This document shows positions 22,404 to 34,445 of a stretch of 64,000 nucleotides of DNA, one piece after another. The DNA lies in the NCBI GenBank assembly GCA_003550325.1, contig QKWP01000112.1:296274-360273 (forward strand), in the 5' to 3' direction. The first letter of the stretch is position 1. Each line of letters begins with the position of its first letter. Source of the DNA: Gigaspora rosea (taxonomy: Eukaryota; Glomeromycota; Glomeromycetes; Diversisporales; Gigasporaceae). The notes under the pieces were generated by a model, which was given only the letters and a program-made list of their open reading frames with translations, was not told where the DNA came from and made no database searches. The translations under genes and the position numbers were made by a program.

Positions 22404-23573
22404 ATGTTATTTATCATGTACTTAAACGGGATTCGTAGGATCTTGCTATCATTTCTCGTAATAATTTTTGTAAAATTTGGCTTCGGTCAAATAGTGCTAA
22501 CTACTCCAATAACTTTTACAGGTACAGAAACGTTAACAATAATGTCATCTACACATATAAAAACACATGCTTATTCATCTCCTGAACCTGCAGTTCCTAC
22601 ATGTCTTACAACTTCTAGAAATTCTGGAATTTCTAAAACTTCTGTAACTTCTATGGCTTCTGTAGTTGCAACAACAACAGCATGTAAAGAGACAACAAAA
22701 CAAAAATCTGCAATACAGACAGCGATACCCAATCCTAAAATACCGAAATGGTTTACAAGTTCATCTTACAGTCTAACTAACGGAAGACCGCCAATAATCA
22801 TACTACCAACTGAAACAATAACGTTTATTAATAAATGTACAAATATAAAAGAATGTCATACAGAGTATGTTTTTTATCATTTGTCGTAAACTGCCGTATA
22901 AAAGATCCGGGTCTCTTACGCCCCACCAAAATTAAAACCTAATATTATCTAGTACTTGGTGGAGATTAGAAAAAAAAATTAAAAAAAGCACGCATATTTT
23001 TCATTCATAGTGGGTAGCCTAAATGTTTAAAAATAACCGCATTTGGTTATTGTAAATTTTGAAATTCACATCCGGGTCTAGTACATAGGGGGTCTGATAT
23101 CTTGGGGTCTTATATACGGCAGTTTACGTACTTTATTTTTTTAATATAGCACATAAAATTAAAATTTTTTAAATTTTTTTATCAATTTTTTTTATAACAG
23201 TACTGAAATAAAAGCTATTGGAAAAATATTTACAAGTACAGATAGGAACGAAAAGACTTCTCTAACATCTTCTAATAAAACAATTACAAAATTCAAATCT
23301 ACAACTTTTATAAAAGCTATTACTCAAATATATCAAGGATATACAACGACTAAATCTACTTTAATTTATGGGAAGTTAACGATATTTGAAACTTATTATC
23401 CACCAAGTACTATCGTTGTGATCCAAACAGTGACTGCTTATATACCTATAATCGATAATACGGAAACGTTTAATAATAATGCTGGCATTAATTTCATAGA
23501 TTATGGATTAATAAATATTATTTGGAGTTTATGGGTTATAATTTGGGGTTTAGTGTATATGATTTTAACTTGA
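22404..23573 (+). CDS. Ser/Thr-rich secreted protein, probably GPI-anchored
   Basis: Two exons, 22404-22864 and 23201-23573, give 277 residues. The junction GA|GTATGT..ATAACAG|T restores an Asp codon and keeps the frame. The N-terminus (about residues 1-29) is a signal peptide or signal anchor with the hydrophobic run ILLSFLVIIFVKFGFG. The body is rich in Thr/Ser with scattered Cys (for example VPTCLTTSRNSG). The C-terminus ends in a hydrophobic tail (LINIIWSLWVIIWGLVYMIL) right after a small-residue stretch (NNNAGIN), the arrangement of a GPI-attachment signal. I recognise no enzyme family, so a cell-wall or surface role is inference. The intron is 336 bp, unusually long for this window because a 240-bp MITE sits in it. 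Without it the intron would be about 95 bp. Confidence 0.65.
22887..23126. mobile_element. MITE inside the intron of the Ser/Thr-rich gene
   Basis: It begins TAAACTGCCGTATAAAAGAT and ends with the inverse (TCTTATATACGGCAGTTTA). It lies wholly between the donor (22865) and acceptor (23200). A relative at 24512-24755 shares both ends and internal GTACATAG..GATATCTTGG. Confidence 0.85.
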
Positions 23574-23938
23574 ACTTTATTTTCAAATTTTTTAGTTAGC
23601 ATTTTTGTTGTTACAGCATAAATGAATTTTTTTTTTTTTTTATTCTTTAAAATTTTAATAGTAATTATTAATTCAAGTCTTTGCATAGAAGATAAAAAAG
23701 ACTTTGGATTCTTAAGTTCCTTAATCAATGGGGCAAAAAAGTAAATTTTACTTTGCGGAAAATATTTTAATCGGGTCAAATATGTCTATCATTATAAATA
23801 TTTAAAATAATAATCGTAATTTAATAAAGTTTATTACGTAAATAAAACAATATTATTATTAAAGTGAGGTTGTTATTTCAATTTACAAATCTTTTTTTTT
23901 TTACACTTGGCTTGACAAAATTTACTATTAATTGAGTA
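23574..23938. other. 3' flank of the Ser/Thr-rich gene
   Basis: AT-rich sequence, probably including the 3' untranslated region. Nothing else is recognised. Confidence 0.4.
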
Positions 23939-24171
23939 TTCAAAGAGGAGAAATTCTATTTTCACCCTGTTAAAGTCACCCGATATATAATTTTCATTAT
24001 ATTATATAATATAAACTACTAAAACAAACTTAAAGATTTTATAAATTGGTTGGTTAGTGGTTAGGACAGATGGATTTTTAATAATATTATATGAATTTGT
24101 ATTATATAATATAATAAAAATTATAATTATGGTGACTTAACCCGGGTGAAAATAGAATTTCTCTTTAAAGA
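23939..24171. mobile_element. MITE with AAAGAGGAGAAATTC ends
   Basis: About 45 bases at the left (with GAAATTCTATTTTCACCC, then AAAGTCACC) are inverse to the right end (GGTGACTTAACCCGGGTG, then AAAATAGAATTTC). The centre is non-coding. Confidence 0.8.
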
Positions 24172-24511
24172 GACTAAAAATTTCGCGCACTAAAATTTAT
24201 CATAACAAGGTTTTTAGTACAATAAAATCAGTGTTGCCAATTGAACAATTTTGGTTTTTGGACACCATGTCCATAACGTGTCCAAAACTTTGTCCAAAAT
24301 CAAACCTATATTTAATTGGTTTTGGACAAATATATATATATAATAAGGTCAATATTTACTTAATATTTAGTATTTGTATCTCTTGATAAAATAAAAATAT
24401 TTAAATTTTATATTAAAATAATTTAACAATTATCTGAGTAAAACTCAATAAATTTTTTTGTTAAATTCTATAGATTTAAATAAAAAAATTTTTTATTAAA
24501 TTTAATTACCA

Positions 24512-24755
24512 TAAACTGCTAGATACAAGACCCTTGGTATTTCTCATTTCACCGATTTTAGAACCTATAATTAGACCCACGGGTCTCTTATATGGGAGTG
24601 GGTCTGATAACTGGGAGGTTTATTCTATTTTATTTGTTTTTTCTATTTATACACCCCAGGTCTTTACATTTACCAAAACTTTATCCCATGCTGTAGACTC
24701 AGGTATAGTACATAGAAGATTTGATATCTTGGAGGATCTTGTATCCGGGAGTTTA
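24512..24755. mobile_element. MITE with TAAACT ends, second copy
   Basis: TAAACTGCTAGATACAAGAC at the left pairs with the inverse of TAAACTCCCGGATACAAGAT at the right. The family matches the intronic element at 22887-23126. The open frame across it is not a gene. Confidence 0.8.
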
Positions 24756-25041
24756 CAGTAAGTAATTTTCAATATTTTTTTTTTATTAAACTAGATTAAA
24801 TAATTATTTAAATATGTTGGTTTAAACTTCTAAAAATTTAAATATATTTTTTTTTTAAATTAGAGTAAGGATATTTGTTAACCAAATTTTTATTTATAAA
24901 TTAAATAAAAAATTGTTATTAAGTTTATATAGTTTTATTTAAATAGATATTTTGATTCTTTTAAAATTTTAATAAAATTGTTTTATAAATTATTAATATT
25001 TTTATAAATTTATTAAATATAAATAAAAAGATTTATTAAAT

Positions 25042-25273
25042 AAGGCCATATAAAGTTAATTTTTTGGTTCTCATAACATGAGACAAAAAAAAATGACCCG
25101 CCCGCCCGAACTTTTATTTAAAACTTTTATATATAAAATTTTATAAAATTTTTATAAAAATTTTTTGAAATCCCACCTGACTATTTAAACATATAAAAAA
25201 ATTTTTTCAGAAATTTTCCAAAATTTGACCCGGCCGGGTTATGAAATCCAAAAAATTAACTTTATGTGGCCTA
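25042..25273. mobile_element. MITE with AGGCCATATAAAGTTAA ends
   Basis: AGGCCATATAAAGTTAATTT on the left is inverse to the right end (AATTAACTTTATGTGGCCT). Short GC patches CCCGCCCGCCCG and CCCGGCCGGG lie inside. A half copy is at 15635-15720. Confidence 0.8.
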
Positions 25274-26275
25274 ACTACAAAAATATATTAAAAAATAATA
25301 TATTATATATGTTTATTAATAAAATTTTTTAATTAATACAGTATAACTTGTATAAAAAATAAAATCATATAAAATTCTTTATAAATATAATAATAGTTTA
25401 ATTATAGTTTTTACATGTTTATTTAATTTTGTTAAAAATTTTAAAATTTAATATATAAATTAAAATATATATAACTGATAAATTTATTAACCAATAAAAT
25501 TAATTTTAGCTTAGTTAACTAATTAAAATATAAAATTTATATTATATAGCAAATAAAAATTTAATATTTATATTTAGCTTTAAGTATTTCTTCTATATTT
25601 TATTAATTTAAAGTTGAGTTAATAAATTTGTAACCATAGTTACTATCAAATTTTAATATCAGGTGTAATATAAAATCAAAACAAAATTGTTTTTTTTTTA
25701 AGATAACTCAAAACTTTGACTATAAAACCATCTACTTTGTTCTAACAAAAAATTTCTTGCTAAATTTTGGTATAAACTAAGCTTGCCTAATCCTAACCTC
25801 ATACTAATCTAGCCTTAGTTACAAGATTTTATTTTTATAGACAAGTTGTTTTGATAGTCATATTACACCTGATCTTAGTTATGGATGGTTTCAAAATCAT
25901 TAATTCTTTAAAAGTTTAAAATTTTTTTTAGATAGTTTTGGAAATTTTGGACAGTTTTGGACAGTTTTGAACATGCCCAAAACTGTCCAATTAAAAAATT
26001 GGATTGGACATGTCAAATAAACTATTTTGGTTCATACTTTAACCATATGTACTACTACATGCTAAACAAAACAACAAATTTGTTATTGATCTAAACTAAA
26101 CGATATCAACAAAATATTAAAAAGCTCATAAAACAATTACGGGTGCTTACCATCTTTTAGCATTTACTCATATGGCAACAAATTCAACTATTTCGCTGAT
26201 AATTCTTCACTTGGTACAATAACCGAATATCAATGAAGACCTAAAATTAGTAGATTCTGAGTAATATTACAAATC

Positions 26276-26645
26276 AAAAATCGACTAATCGATTAGTTTA
26301 TCGATTTGGCAACTAAACTAATCGACTAGTTGTTTTATACGTTACATACTGTTGTGCTTGAAGTTAAAAATCGCCAATTTGGATGCCTGAAGTTGTACAA
26401 GACTGAAGTTAGCACCGAATCTTGCACGCGTTGACGGTAATTTTAGGTAAGTGTAACTTTTATACTCAAATTAGCAAATTTTCACCTTCAAGCACGACAA
26501 TACTTTGATCTTGCAATTAGTAGTTACGCAACATATTCAAGCCATATTGATATACGATTAGTCAATTAATTAACTAATCGATTAATCGATTAGTTGACTT
26601 TAATCGATTTTAAAAAATTTTTGCCCAACTAATCGATTGCATTTT
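26276..26645. mobile_element. ATCGATTAG-rich element containing a second MITE
   Basis: Both arms are made of AATCGACTAATCGATTAG-type repeats in opposite orientation (26280-26340 and 26555-26640). Between them sits copy 2 of the TTGAAG MITE. Confidence 0.5.
26350..26501. mobile_element. MITE with TGCTTGAAG ends, copy 2
   Basis: The left TGTTGTGCTTGAAG and right CTTCAAGCACGACA ends are inverse. The core CTTGCACGCGTTGACGGTAA matches copy 1 at 20104-20240. Confidence 0.75.
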
Positions 26646-26857
26646 TTGGTTCGGTTTGTAACACTAAATTCTGGGTTGAAGTTTTCCATATTTAACTATA
26701 TAATGATAAAGGATATAATTCTTTCTGGAGACACTTTCGAAACATTTATTATTGCAGCCTTTATTATCAAAAATAATCTAAGTATTTATCTATCCTTATT
26801 CAAGCACTTTCATATTCATGGTGCAATATCATTAAAAGATTTGAAATTTAGAATTAA

Positions 26858-26875
26858 ATATACGTTTAAACTTAA
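26858..26875. repeat. 5' target-site duplication of the LINE
   Basis: The 18-base ATATACGTTTAAACTTAA is found again exactly at 34603-34620, directly after the poly-A end of the retrotransposon. Confidence 0.95.
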
Positions 26876-27078
26876 CTGTCATAAAGAACTCTCTCCTGTA
26901 CACCATCAAAAATTGGAAATAAACAAACAGTAGAGATAAAACACAAAACTCGTACTACAAGCCTAACTGTTACAGCGATATTTGGGCCTTGCCACCTTAC
27001 ACAACATAAACTCTAACTATATTAAGGAAAAGGAATTACTCCGCAGCCTTCGCAATACCAACTTCCTTCAAAAACCTG

Positions 27079-29382
27079 TTGTCGACTATGTCGGCAACAA
27101 CACCATTACATGAACCTGTCAACAACGACACAAGAGAAAACCGGATACCAATGGAAACTGATATAGAAGACGACCAATACTCCAACGAACAACCTAACAA
27201 AAAAAATTGTAACCGTCATACCACCCACTCGATAGAAACTTCCAATAACCTATATGCGACTTTACTCTCAGACCCATCACTCGAAAAAATTCACCCAGAA
27301 AGTGGCAATCCCAGTTTACCCCCATCAACCCCAGAAATGACGTCACATGACAATCACTCATCAAAACAACCCACTTTAGTCAAACCCCCAACCCAGAACC
27401 CGATCCCACCACCCCAATTTGTACTCCAACAAAATATTCCCACGCAGAATGATTCCGACACCTCAAAACAACCCATTCTAGTCAAGCCCCCGACCCAGGA
27501 CCTGATCCCACCATCCCAAATTGTATCCCAACAAAATACTCCCACGCAGGTTGAATCCGGCACCTCCAATACTATGGAAATCGACTTAGATCAGGACCCC
27601 GACCTCGGAAAGGACACCTCATCGACCGGAACTATTACAGAATCTGAAGATATCCCAAAAACCTATAGTCAAGCACTCATAGGACCGGGCACCTCTACCA
27701 CCACCCGACGCATCCAACACCCTGATCTCATTAGAACTATCAAAACTTGGACCGAATCGATCCGGCTTACTTTATCCGACATGAAGACAGATCTCTTCGA
27801 TCAAAACCTTTGGACCAAAGACAAGATCATCGAGGCCTTTGCAACGCCCCCACTCCTTGAACAACTTATTAAACATAAACTGCAAACCAAACCAACCTTA
27901 GAAACTATCCCTCCTGCCATAGAAGCTAAACTATTCCACAAAGACCGGGCCTTTTTCCGGACCTTTACCAGGCGACACGACACCCGTCCCCCACATCAAC
28001 GGCAATTCATCACCCTGCTGAATGATGCTACAGAAAAATTTAGAAAACAAAACGAAGCTTACGTTATTAACAAAATCAACCGAGACCAAATCTTTGACCT
28101 ACTCAGAAAGAAACTAGCAATTGACTTCTGGACAAACGAGGAATTCACCAACTTAGACCCATATGAAATTGCCCGTTACACACTATATCTAGCGGGCTTC
28201 GCAAAAATCAAAATCTGTCTAGAATTCGATGCCCTACGAAAATTAATAGCCAACATCAAAACGAATTTGCTACAAAAATTGCCAGACACACCTGACGGGA
28301 TGGACAAACAACTCAAAGATGCTCTACCTTTCTCACTTCCACTTGAAGACCGTAGACAAATTCGAGCTGTCGCTATTACCTTACACCAAGCCTTCACCTT
28401 CGACCTCCTCCCCGAAACATACATCGCTGATAACAGGACTTCCCTACCAGCACACCCAGCCGACCTGAATGAAGCAACCAAAAGCATCTTTCCAATCACT
28501 ACACAAGATGAACTAAAAAAGTTAGGACAACACAAACGGAGTCTTCAGGAGTACTACATTTTTAGTCGTATACCCTCTACATACTTCGCCCTACCGCCGA
28601 AAAAACCTCCCTTACCACTAACCCCCCAAGACCTCACCCCTCAACTACAAAGGCTATTTCCTTTCTATCCTACAAGTGGTGACCACTTTCGAGAAAATGT
28701 TAGACGCCTAAGGGCGGTATACACTTTCCACACCCTACCTAATGACTACTTAATTAGCAAAAAAAGACTACCGGCGAACCCGGAACAACTCGGCCTAAAG
28801 GAATTCTCCTATCCTATCAATAATATGGAAACTCTACTAAACTTCTTCCAAATACTTCCTAAATTCTATGCGAGACCAGACCCTCTTCCAAAAGCTTACG
28901 TCTCTTTTAATTACTCAGAAAAACCGGATCTCCCACTTGACCCAACCCAGGTGACAAAAGTAAACTTGACGCTACCTATTAAAACGCCGAAAGAGCTGAC
29001 AATTGCTGCCCGAGCCTTGAGACAACATTACTTCTTCCAATCGATCCCCAGTGAATGAATCGAAATACCTCCCCCGGAGGTCTCCTCAGATAACCTTCCC
29101 AAACTACCATTCAACAATGACCAAATTAACAAACACATAAAAGAAAGGGTCACTTCCCCTTCCATAACCTTTCCTATTACTAAACAACCCGATGTCCCAA
29201 AGGCAATTGAACTTCTGAGAGAGTTCTTCACTTTCGACTTTCTCCCTGACATATTATTCAATGTCTCCACTTTAACTCCTCCAAGTTGGAACCTCTTTGG
29301 AAAGCACCCTCCACCGACAGAAGACATCGACATGACTCCATCAGAGTCAAACGAAAACAACTCTACCCTTATCAATGAGTGA
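27079..29382 (+). pseudogene. LINE ORF1 protein with internal tandem repeats, one in-frame stop
   Basis: The frame is open for 659 codons to a TGA at 29056-29058, then continues in the same frame for 108 codons to TGA 29380-29382, so ancestral ORF1 was about 767 residues. Residues 1 to about 205 are Pro/Thr/Gln-rich and contain a 34-residue tandem duplication (units at about 95-128 and 129-162, SKQPTLVKPPTQ against SKQPILVKPPTQ). From about residue 415 on there are about six diverged repeats of roughly 50-68 residues with the pattern FPI-x-T..L..yYxF..iP..Y..LP..P. I see no RRM, zinc knuckle or coiled coil of the usual ORF1 kinds. Presumably it binds the element RNA, by analogy with other ORF1 proteins. 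The stop may be a mutation or a readthrough site. Confidence 0.8.
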
Positions 29383-32300
29383 TCAACTAACACCACAATC
29401 TCAGAACACTCCTACCCATTTACAAACACCATCACCAAACCAAAACGACTTGCATGACTTCAAAGAAAAAATAAACATAGCCACCCATAACATTAGAGGA
29501 ATTAATAATCTTACTAAATTCCATCTCTGGATAGACTTCGCTTACAAGAAAAACTACATATTGTTAGCCTTACGGAAACCAAATTAAAAGACAACCCCAA
29601 CGCTACTACCAACCCACACTACAAAATCTTTACCTCCAACTACTATCCCACTTCAACACAAAGTAGAGAAACCAGTTGGGGCACGGCAATACTCGTCTAT
29701 AATACTATACAGCCTTATATACACAACATAAATACCCTCCCGGGTACAGATATATACATCAACTTCTTTTTCCCTGGCAATAAAACTTGGGTCATATCGA
29801 TATACCTACCTTCCAATAACAACGAACTGTACACTCGTACACAAAAACAAGTATCGCTCTGGACCGTGGAAGCTAAAAAGAGAAATTGGCATATTCTCCT
29901 TCTGGGAGACTTCAACGCCAACCCTGATACCCACAAAAAGAATAAACTACCGCTCTTCTCTGATCTGTTTTCAAACAACCTTACTAGTCTATTAAACTTT
30001 CACAAAATTTTAGAACCAACCTGGCAAGGTCGGGGCCTTAACTCCCAAATCGACGATATCTGGACCTCATCCCAAATCCTTCTAGACTTCGACCCTCCAC
30101 AATTGACTGACCCAACAGGCATATCCGATAGTGACCATAAAATACTGACCACGACCTGGTATACAAACTTCACCCCAATAGTACCTCGAAACAAAAAGAA
30201 GAAGCGGAAAACCTTCTGCTATAAAAAGGCAACGACCGAAGACTGGAAAAATTTCCGTAACAAGACATCTACTCTACTAAGAAATGCCAATTTCATACCC
30301 AACATAACCAATCCAGAACAACTAAACAAAAGATAGAATTTGTAGTCAAATGCAATTAAACAAGCAGCAAATCGTCACATCCCCAAGACCATTATTACTA
30401 CAAAAACCTTTCACTCTCTCTCCCTAAAGGCTACAAAACTACATAACGCATTAAAACACATAAACAAATGCATTCACTCCATTACAATCTTTGCCAAACC
30501 TAATCTCCCTCCAGATGCACTACACCCACTTTCGACCATTAACAAACACCTGACTAAGGCCTTACAATTGGCACAACTTCCTCCTTTCTCCCTAACTCCC
30601 CTAGCTTTATCCGCCTTACCTCTCAACTCACAAGACACCTACTACGCAGCAACTCTCAAACACATCAAAGAAACTAAATCGACTATATGGAAAAGTAGAA
30701 ATGCCGAAGTATACCTACAACAATCAGAAAAAATCAAATTCTACACCAACCGTCGCTATAATGACTTTAAAGATAATACTAGTAGAATGATAAACAGTAT
30801 TCTAAAAAAAGGGAAAGATCATATTAGTTTTGACAAAATCGTCACTCCGGACTCTGTAATTACGGACCCATCAGAAATAAAAGACGCTACACGAACACAT
30901 TTCAAAAACTGGACAAAACATAACCCGATGAACGAAGAATACTGGGAAGAATGGAAACCCCATTACGCACCGAAAAAAGAAATCCGCCCGATGATATATG
31001 AAAACCTATTACTACCGCTCACAATAGAGGAACTCAATGACGTCATCACAAAAGCGCCAGAACATAAAGCCACTGGACCAAATGGCATATCAAATGAATT
31101 GCTCAAGCATCTTTCACCTTCCGCTTTAGAACAACTACTAAAAATCTTCAACGCATGTATACGGTTAGAGGAAGTCCCACAAGCCTGGCTAATGTCTAAC
31201 ATTTGGGCCATACCAAAGAAAGCACACTACAATTTTGATCTTAAAACCACTCGACCTATAACCCTAATCGATCACTCAAGAAAGATATTCACAAAACTCC
31301 TCACCAACAAACTTTCCGACACACTTTCGCGATACCAGGTTCTCTCGCCACTGAACTATGCAGCTCTACCCTTCCAGTGTACCATCCAACCAATCACTCA
31401 ACTCTCTTCAATTATCGAAATTGCCACTACTCAAAAACAAGAACTTTGGCTCTTATTACAGGACATGTCAAAAGCCTTTGACTCAATCCATATTCCTACC
31501 CTTAGGAAAGCCATGGAAAGGATCAAACTACCCACACCCTTTATAAATTTATTAACCTTTACACTTTCTAACCGCTCCAACCAAGTACTAACTAGCCTTG
31601 GTCATACTAACCCCTACGCCGTAGAGGACGGAATAGACCAAGGGGAAACAATCTCTCCAATCCTCTGGATCATTTACTATGACCCACTCATAACCCGCAT
31701 CTCTACCGAACATACCGGATTCAAAAGAACCCTCACCACAACTACCCAATCTAAAGAAATATACACATCCATAATGGCCTACATGGACGACTCCATCTGG
31801 ATCGCCCCAGACAAAACAGCTCTAGAAAATATCCTCACCACTGCTAACTCCTTTTACAAGCTAACAAACATAACCGTCAACCCCTCGAAATCGATCCTAA
31901 CGACGAATTCCAAATCAAACGATAAAACAATAATATTTGACAACCAACCTATCTCAGCAATCCCTAACTCAAAACCGTTCAAATATCTCGGCGCATGGTT
32001 TTCACTCAATCCCAACCCTTCTTCATCTCAAAAAATCATCATGGCAGAATTCAAACAATGTATCGAAATGATGAAAAGAGCAATCATCACAGAAAAACAA
32101 GCCATCTACCTAATCAACAACGTACTGACCCCAAGACTCGAATATAGATTGCACAGTTCCTTTCTTACCCCTAACCAATTAACCATCCTGACCAACTGCA
32201 GCACCAACCTGGTCAAATCCAAAGCAAAGCTATCAAGAGGAGTACCCAACTCCTTCCTCTTCCACCCGAACATCTACGGCCTAAAAAACATTTCTATGCA

Positions 32301-34445
32301 TCAACCAACCATACTAGCGAAAAACCTCCTAAAAAATATTAATCACCCCCAATTTGAGAACTCTTTCCTCAAAATCAGACTACAGGACCTACAGGACTCG
32401 ACTAAAACACAATCACATATCTTTCACGAGACACCACTCTTCCCTAGAAACCAACTTTATACACACACCGCTCAATCAATCCTGGCAATTCACACCACCG
32501 ATATTCAATTTATCCGCAACATTACAACTGACTGGCCAAAACCATTACCGAGGAATAGCACACCAATCAACGATATAATAATACACCACCCGAAATCCCA
32601 CCATTTAAAAGAAAAGTTAAACCACCATGACATCAGATATATTGAACAATTTCTAAACTTCAACAACACAGAACTCCTTAACTGGCAGAATTTCCATCAC
32701 AACATTGGAAAAATACCACCAGGAAGAACCCCTCAGTGGTCCACCGAAATCCAAGATCTCATCTCAAACAACTCTAACCCCACAACACAATACATAAACC
32801 CCTTTACCTTAACAAAATGGGGACTGGGAAAAACCCCATGGGTAATTACTTCTGACCTAACGATTGGGAAAATTAGCCGTACTACAAATCAATCCGTTCA
32901 TATTCGTCACTATACAAAAAGCAATAACAATAGGGCAACCCCTTGCCCAGGTTGCGAATTAAAAGACCCAACCCTCAAAACGAAAAACTGTTAATTCACG
33001 CATAAACAAAACTTAGTATACACAATACGAGTATCTTCTTGTAAAATCATTCACACAGACCTCAACGATATAAAATCAGCACTTACCACCAAACCCACCC
33101 AGAACCCGTCCGAAATCCTAACGACACCCACAAACACATCAGCCACAACATAACGAAACACACACGCCCACTTACTGCCTTTTCAGACTTCCCAATAGAA
33201 ACATGGGAAAAATTAACTAAACTTAACAACAAATCCCAACGAGCAGAAATCTACATCTTTACTACAACGCACGATAAGGATACCAATCAACTACTCGCAA
33301 TATGCTCATTCCGAGACTCACTGACCACCTGGGACTGCACAAACAAACACTGGCCTAGTACTGAAAACGCAGCACTTACCCTATTCGCCTTTATATCTAC
33401 AAGTTTCTTCCCCGGAACCAACATCTCAGTTTCTTCCAACAACCGTAAATTCATAACCCTAATAGAACAGGCATATAACAACCCACTCTACCGGCTTCTA
33501 TTCCTAGAAAAAAACCAATACGCTCTAACGCTAATTACCATCAGAGCAATTGTCTCGAATTTAAAACTAGAATTCCAATTTGATCGAGATTTATCCCGTC
33601 CTCAGAAAATAGACAACTTCTTAAAATTGGACATTACTCCCCAATATTATCTTCACAATAAATACATTCCTACCCTCTACAACATACCGTGCACCTACAA
33701 CCTTAAAATAATTCTAAAAGACACCACGAGTCTTACTAATCACGCACAATGGATAAACCAAAACAGAATTAGATACTGGGTTCACAACTACCCAGACATT
33801 CAAATTCGAGCTACTCTATCATACCTATCCTTCGAAGAAAGACCATTATCACTATCTACTAACCCAACTTTCTCCCAACTAAAGAATTTTAAAGTTAAAT
33901 TGCTAGCTAACGAACTCCCTACATTCGAAACACTTCACTATCGAAACCCAACAAAACATCAAGACTTCAGATGCCCACGATGCCGCTCTGCCCCAGAAAC
34001 AATCGCACATCTAATTTCTTGCCTCTCTAACTCTTCCACTCTAACCTCACTCCTTAAAGATATTATCAAAACCTTGGCCACCGAACTCGAACTAAATCTA
34101 TACCAACCAACAGACTTCATTGCCGCCTTCAAAAACCTCCATGTGAATAGAAACCTACCTCTTGGATTCATCACAACTGCCACCCTGGCACCATTCATAA
34201 GACGTCAAGACAGACTCAAATACGCACCTGCCTTACACCACCTAATAACAAAAATGATCTACCACGAAATTTGGCTGCCCTCTAGGCAACACCGACATGA
34301 TGTAACAATTCTTCCAATGCCCCCTCCTCTAGATAGACAACTTCACTTCCATAATGAGACTAGCATACCCCACATACCCATTAACAATTACATAGACAAA
34401 TACATCGCCCGTGGGCGATCCTTCTTATATTCTTTCGAAGACTGA
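29375..34445 (+). pseudogene. LINE ORF2: endonuclease and reverse transcriptase, multiply broken
   Basis: The ATG at 29375 overlaps the ORF1 stop (ATGAGTGA). The AP-type endonuclease has TETKL (about 29569), LLLGDFNANPD, QIDDIW and SDSDHK. A one-base shift near 29558 separates its first 70 codons from the rest. Two TAG codons (30334-30336 and 30343-30345) interrupt the linker in an otherwise open frame. The reverse transcriptase (ORF 30568-32994) has TGPNGISNELL, LLLQDMSKAFDSI, EDGIDQGETISPILW and YMDD (residues 405-408 of that ORF). A TAA at 32992-32994 cuts a CPGC zinc-binding segment. A further frame change lies between about 33060 and 33130. The tail (frame open to 34445) contains an RNase H-like stretch (about 33200-33480) and a CPRC..H..C cluster. 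It would cut target DNA and copy the element RNA; this copy cannot. Confidence 0.9.

Larger units (their letters stand above)
24230..26031. mobile_element. Composite element with TTTTGGACA-type arms
   Basis: The left side (about 24230-24330) and right side (about 25930-26030) both carry repeated TTTTGGACA/TGTCCAAAA motifs in opposite orientation, beginning CAGTGTTGCCAATTGAAC. The interior contains two smaller MITEs (24512-24755 and 25042-25273) and long A/T stretches. Exact ends and duplication are not clear, so this is a tentative host element. Confidence 0.45.

Noticed and set aside
24534-24761. 75-codon open frame
   Set aside because: It lies inside a MITE and ends in its terminal repeat, with no homolog-like features.
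26637-26933. 98-codon open frame before the LINE
   Set aside because: It runs across the LINE insertion boundary at 26875/26876, so it cannot be a native gene as read.
29054-29060. Selenocysteine or codon reassignment for the TGA in ORF1
   Set aside because: Other genes here use TGA as a stop in the normal way, and the LINE has several other breaks, so a plain mutation is simpler.
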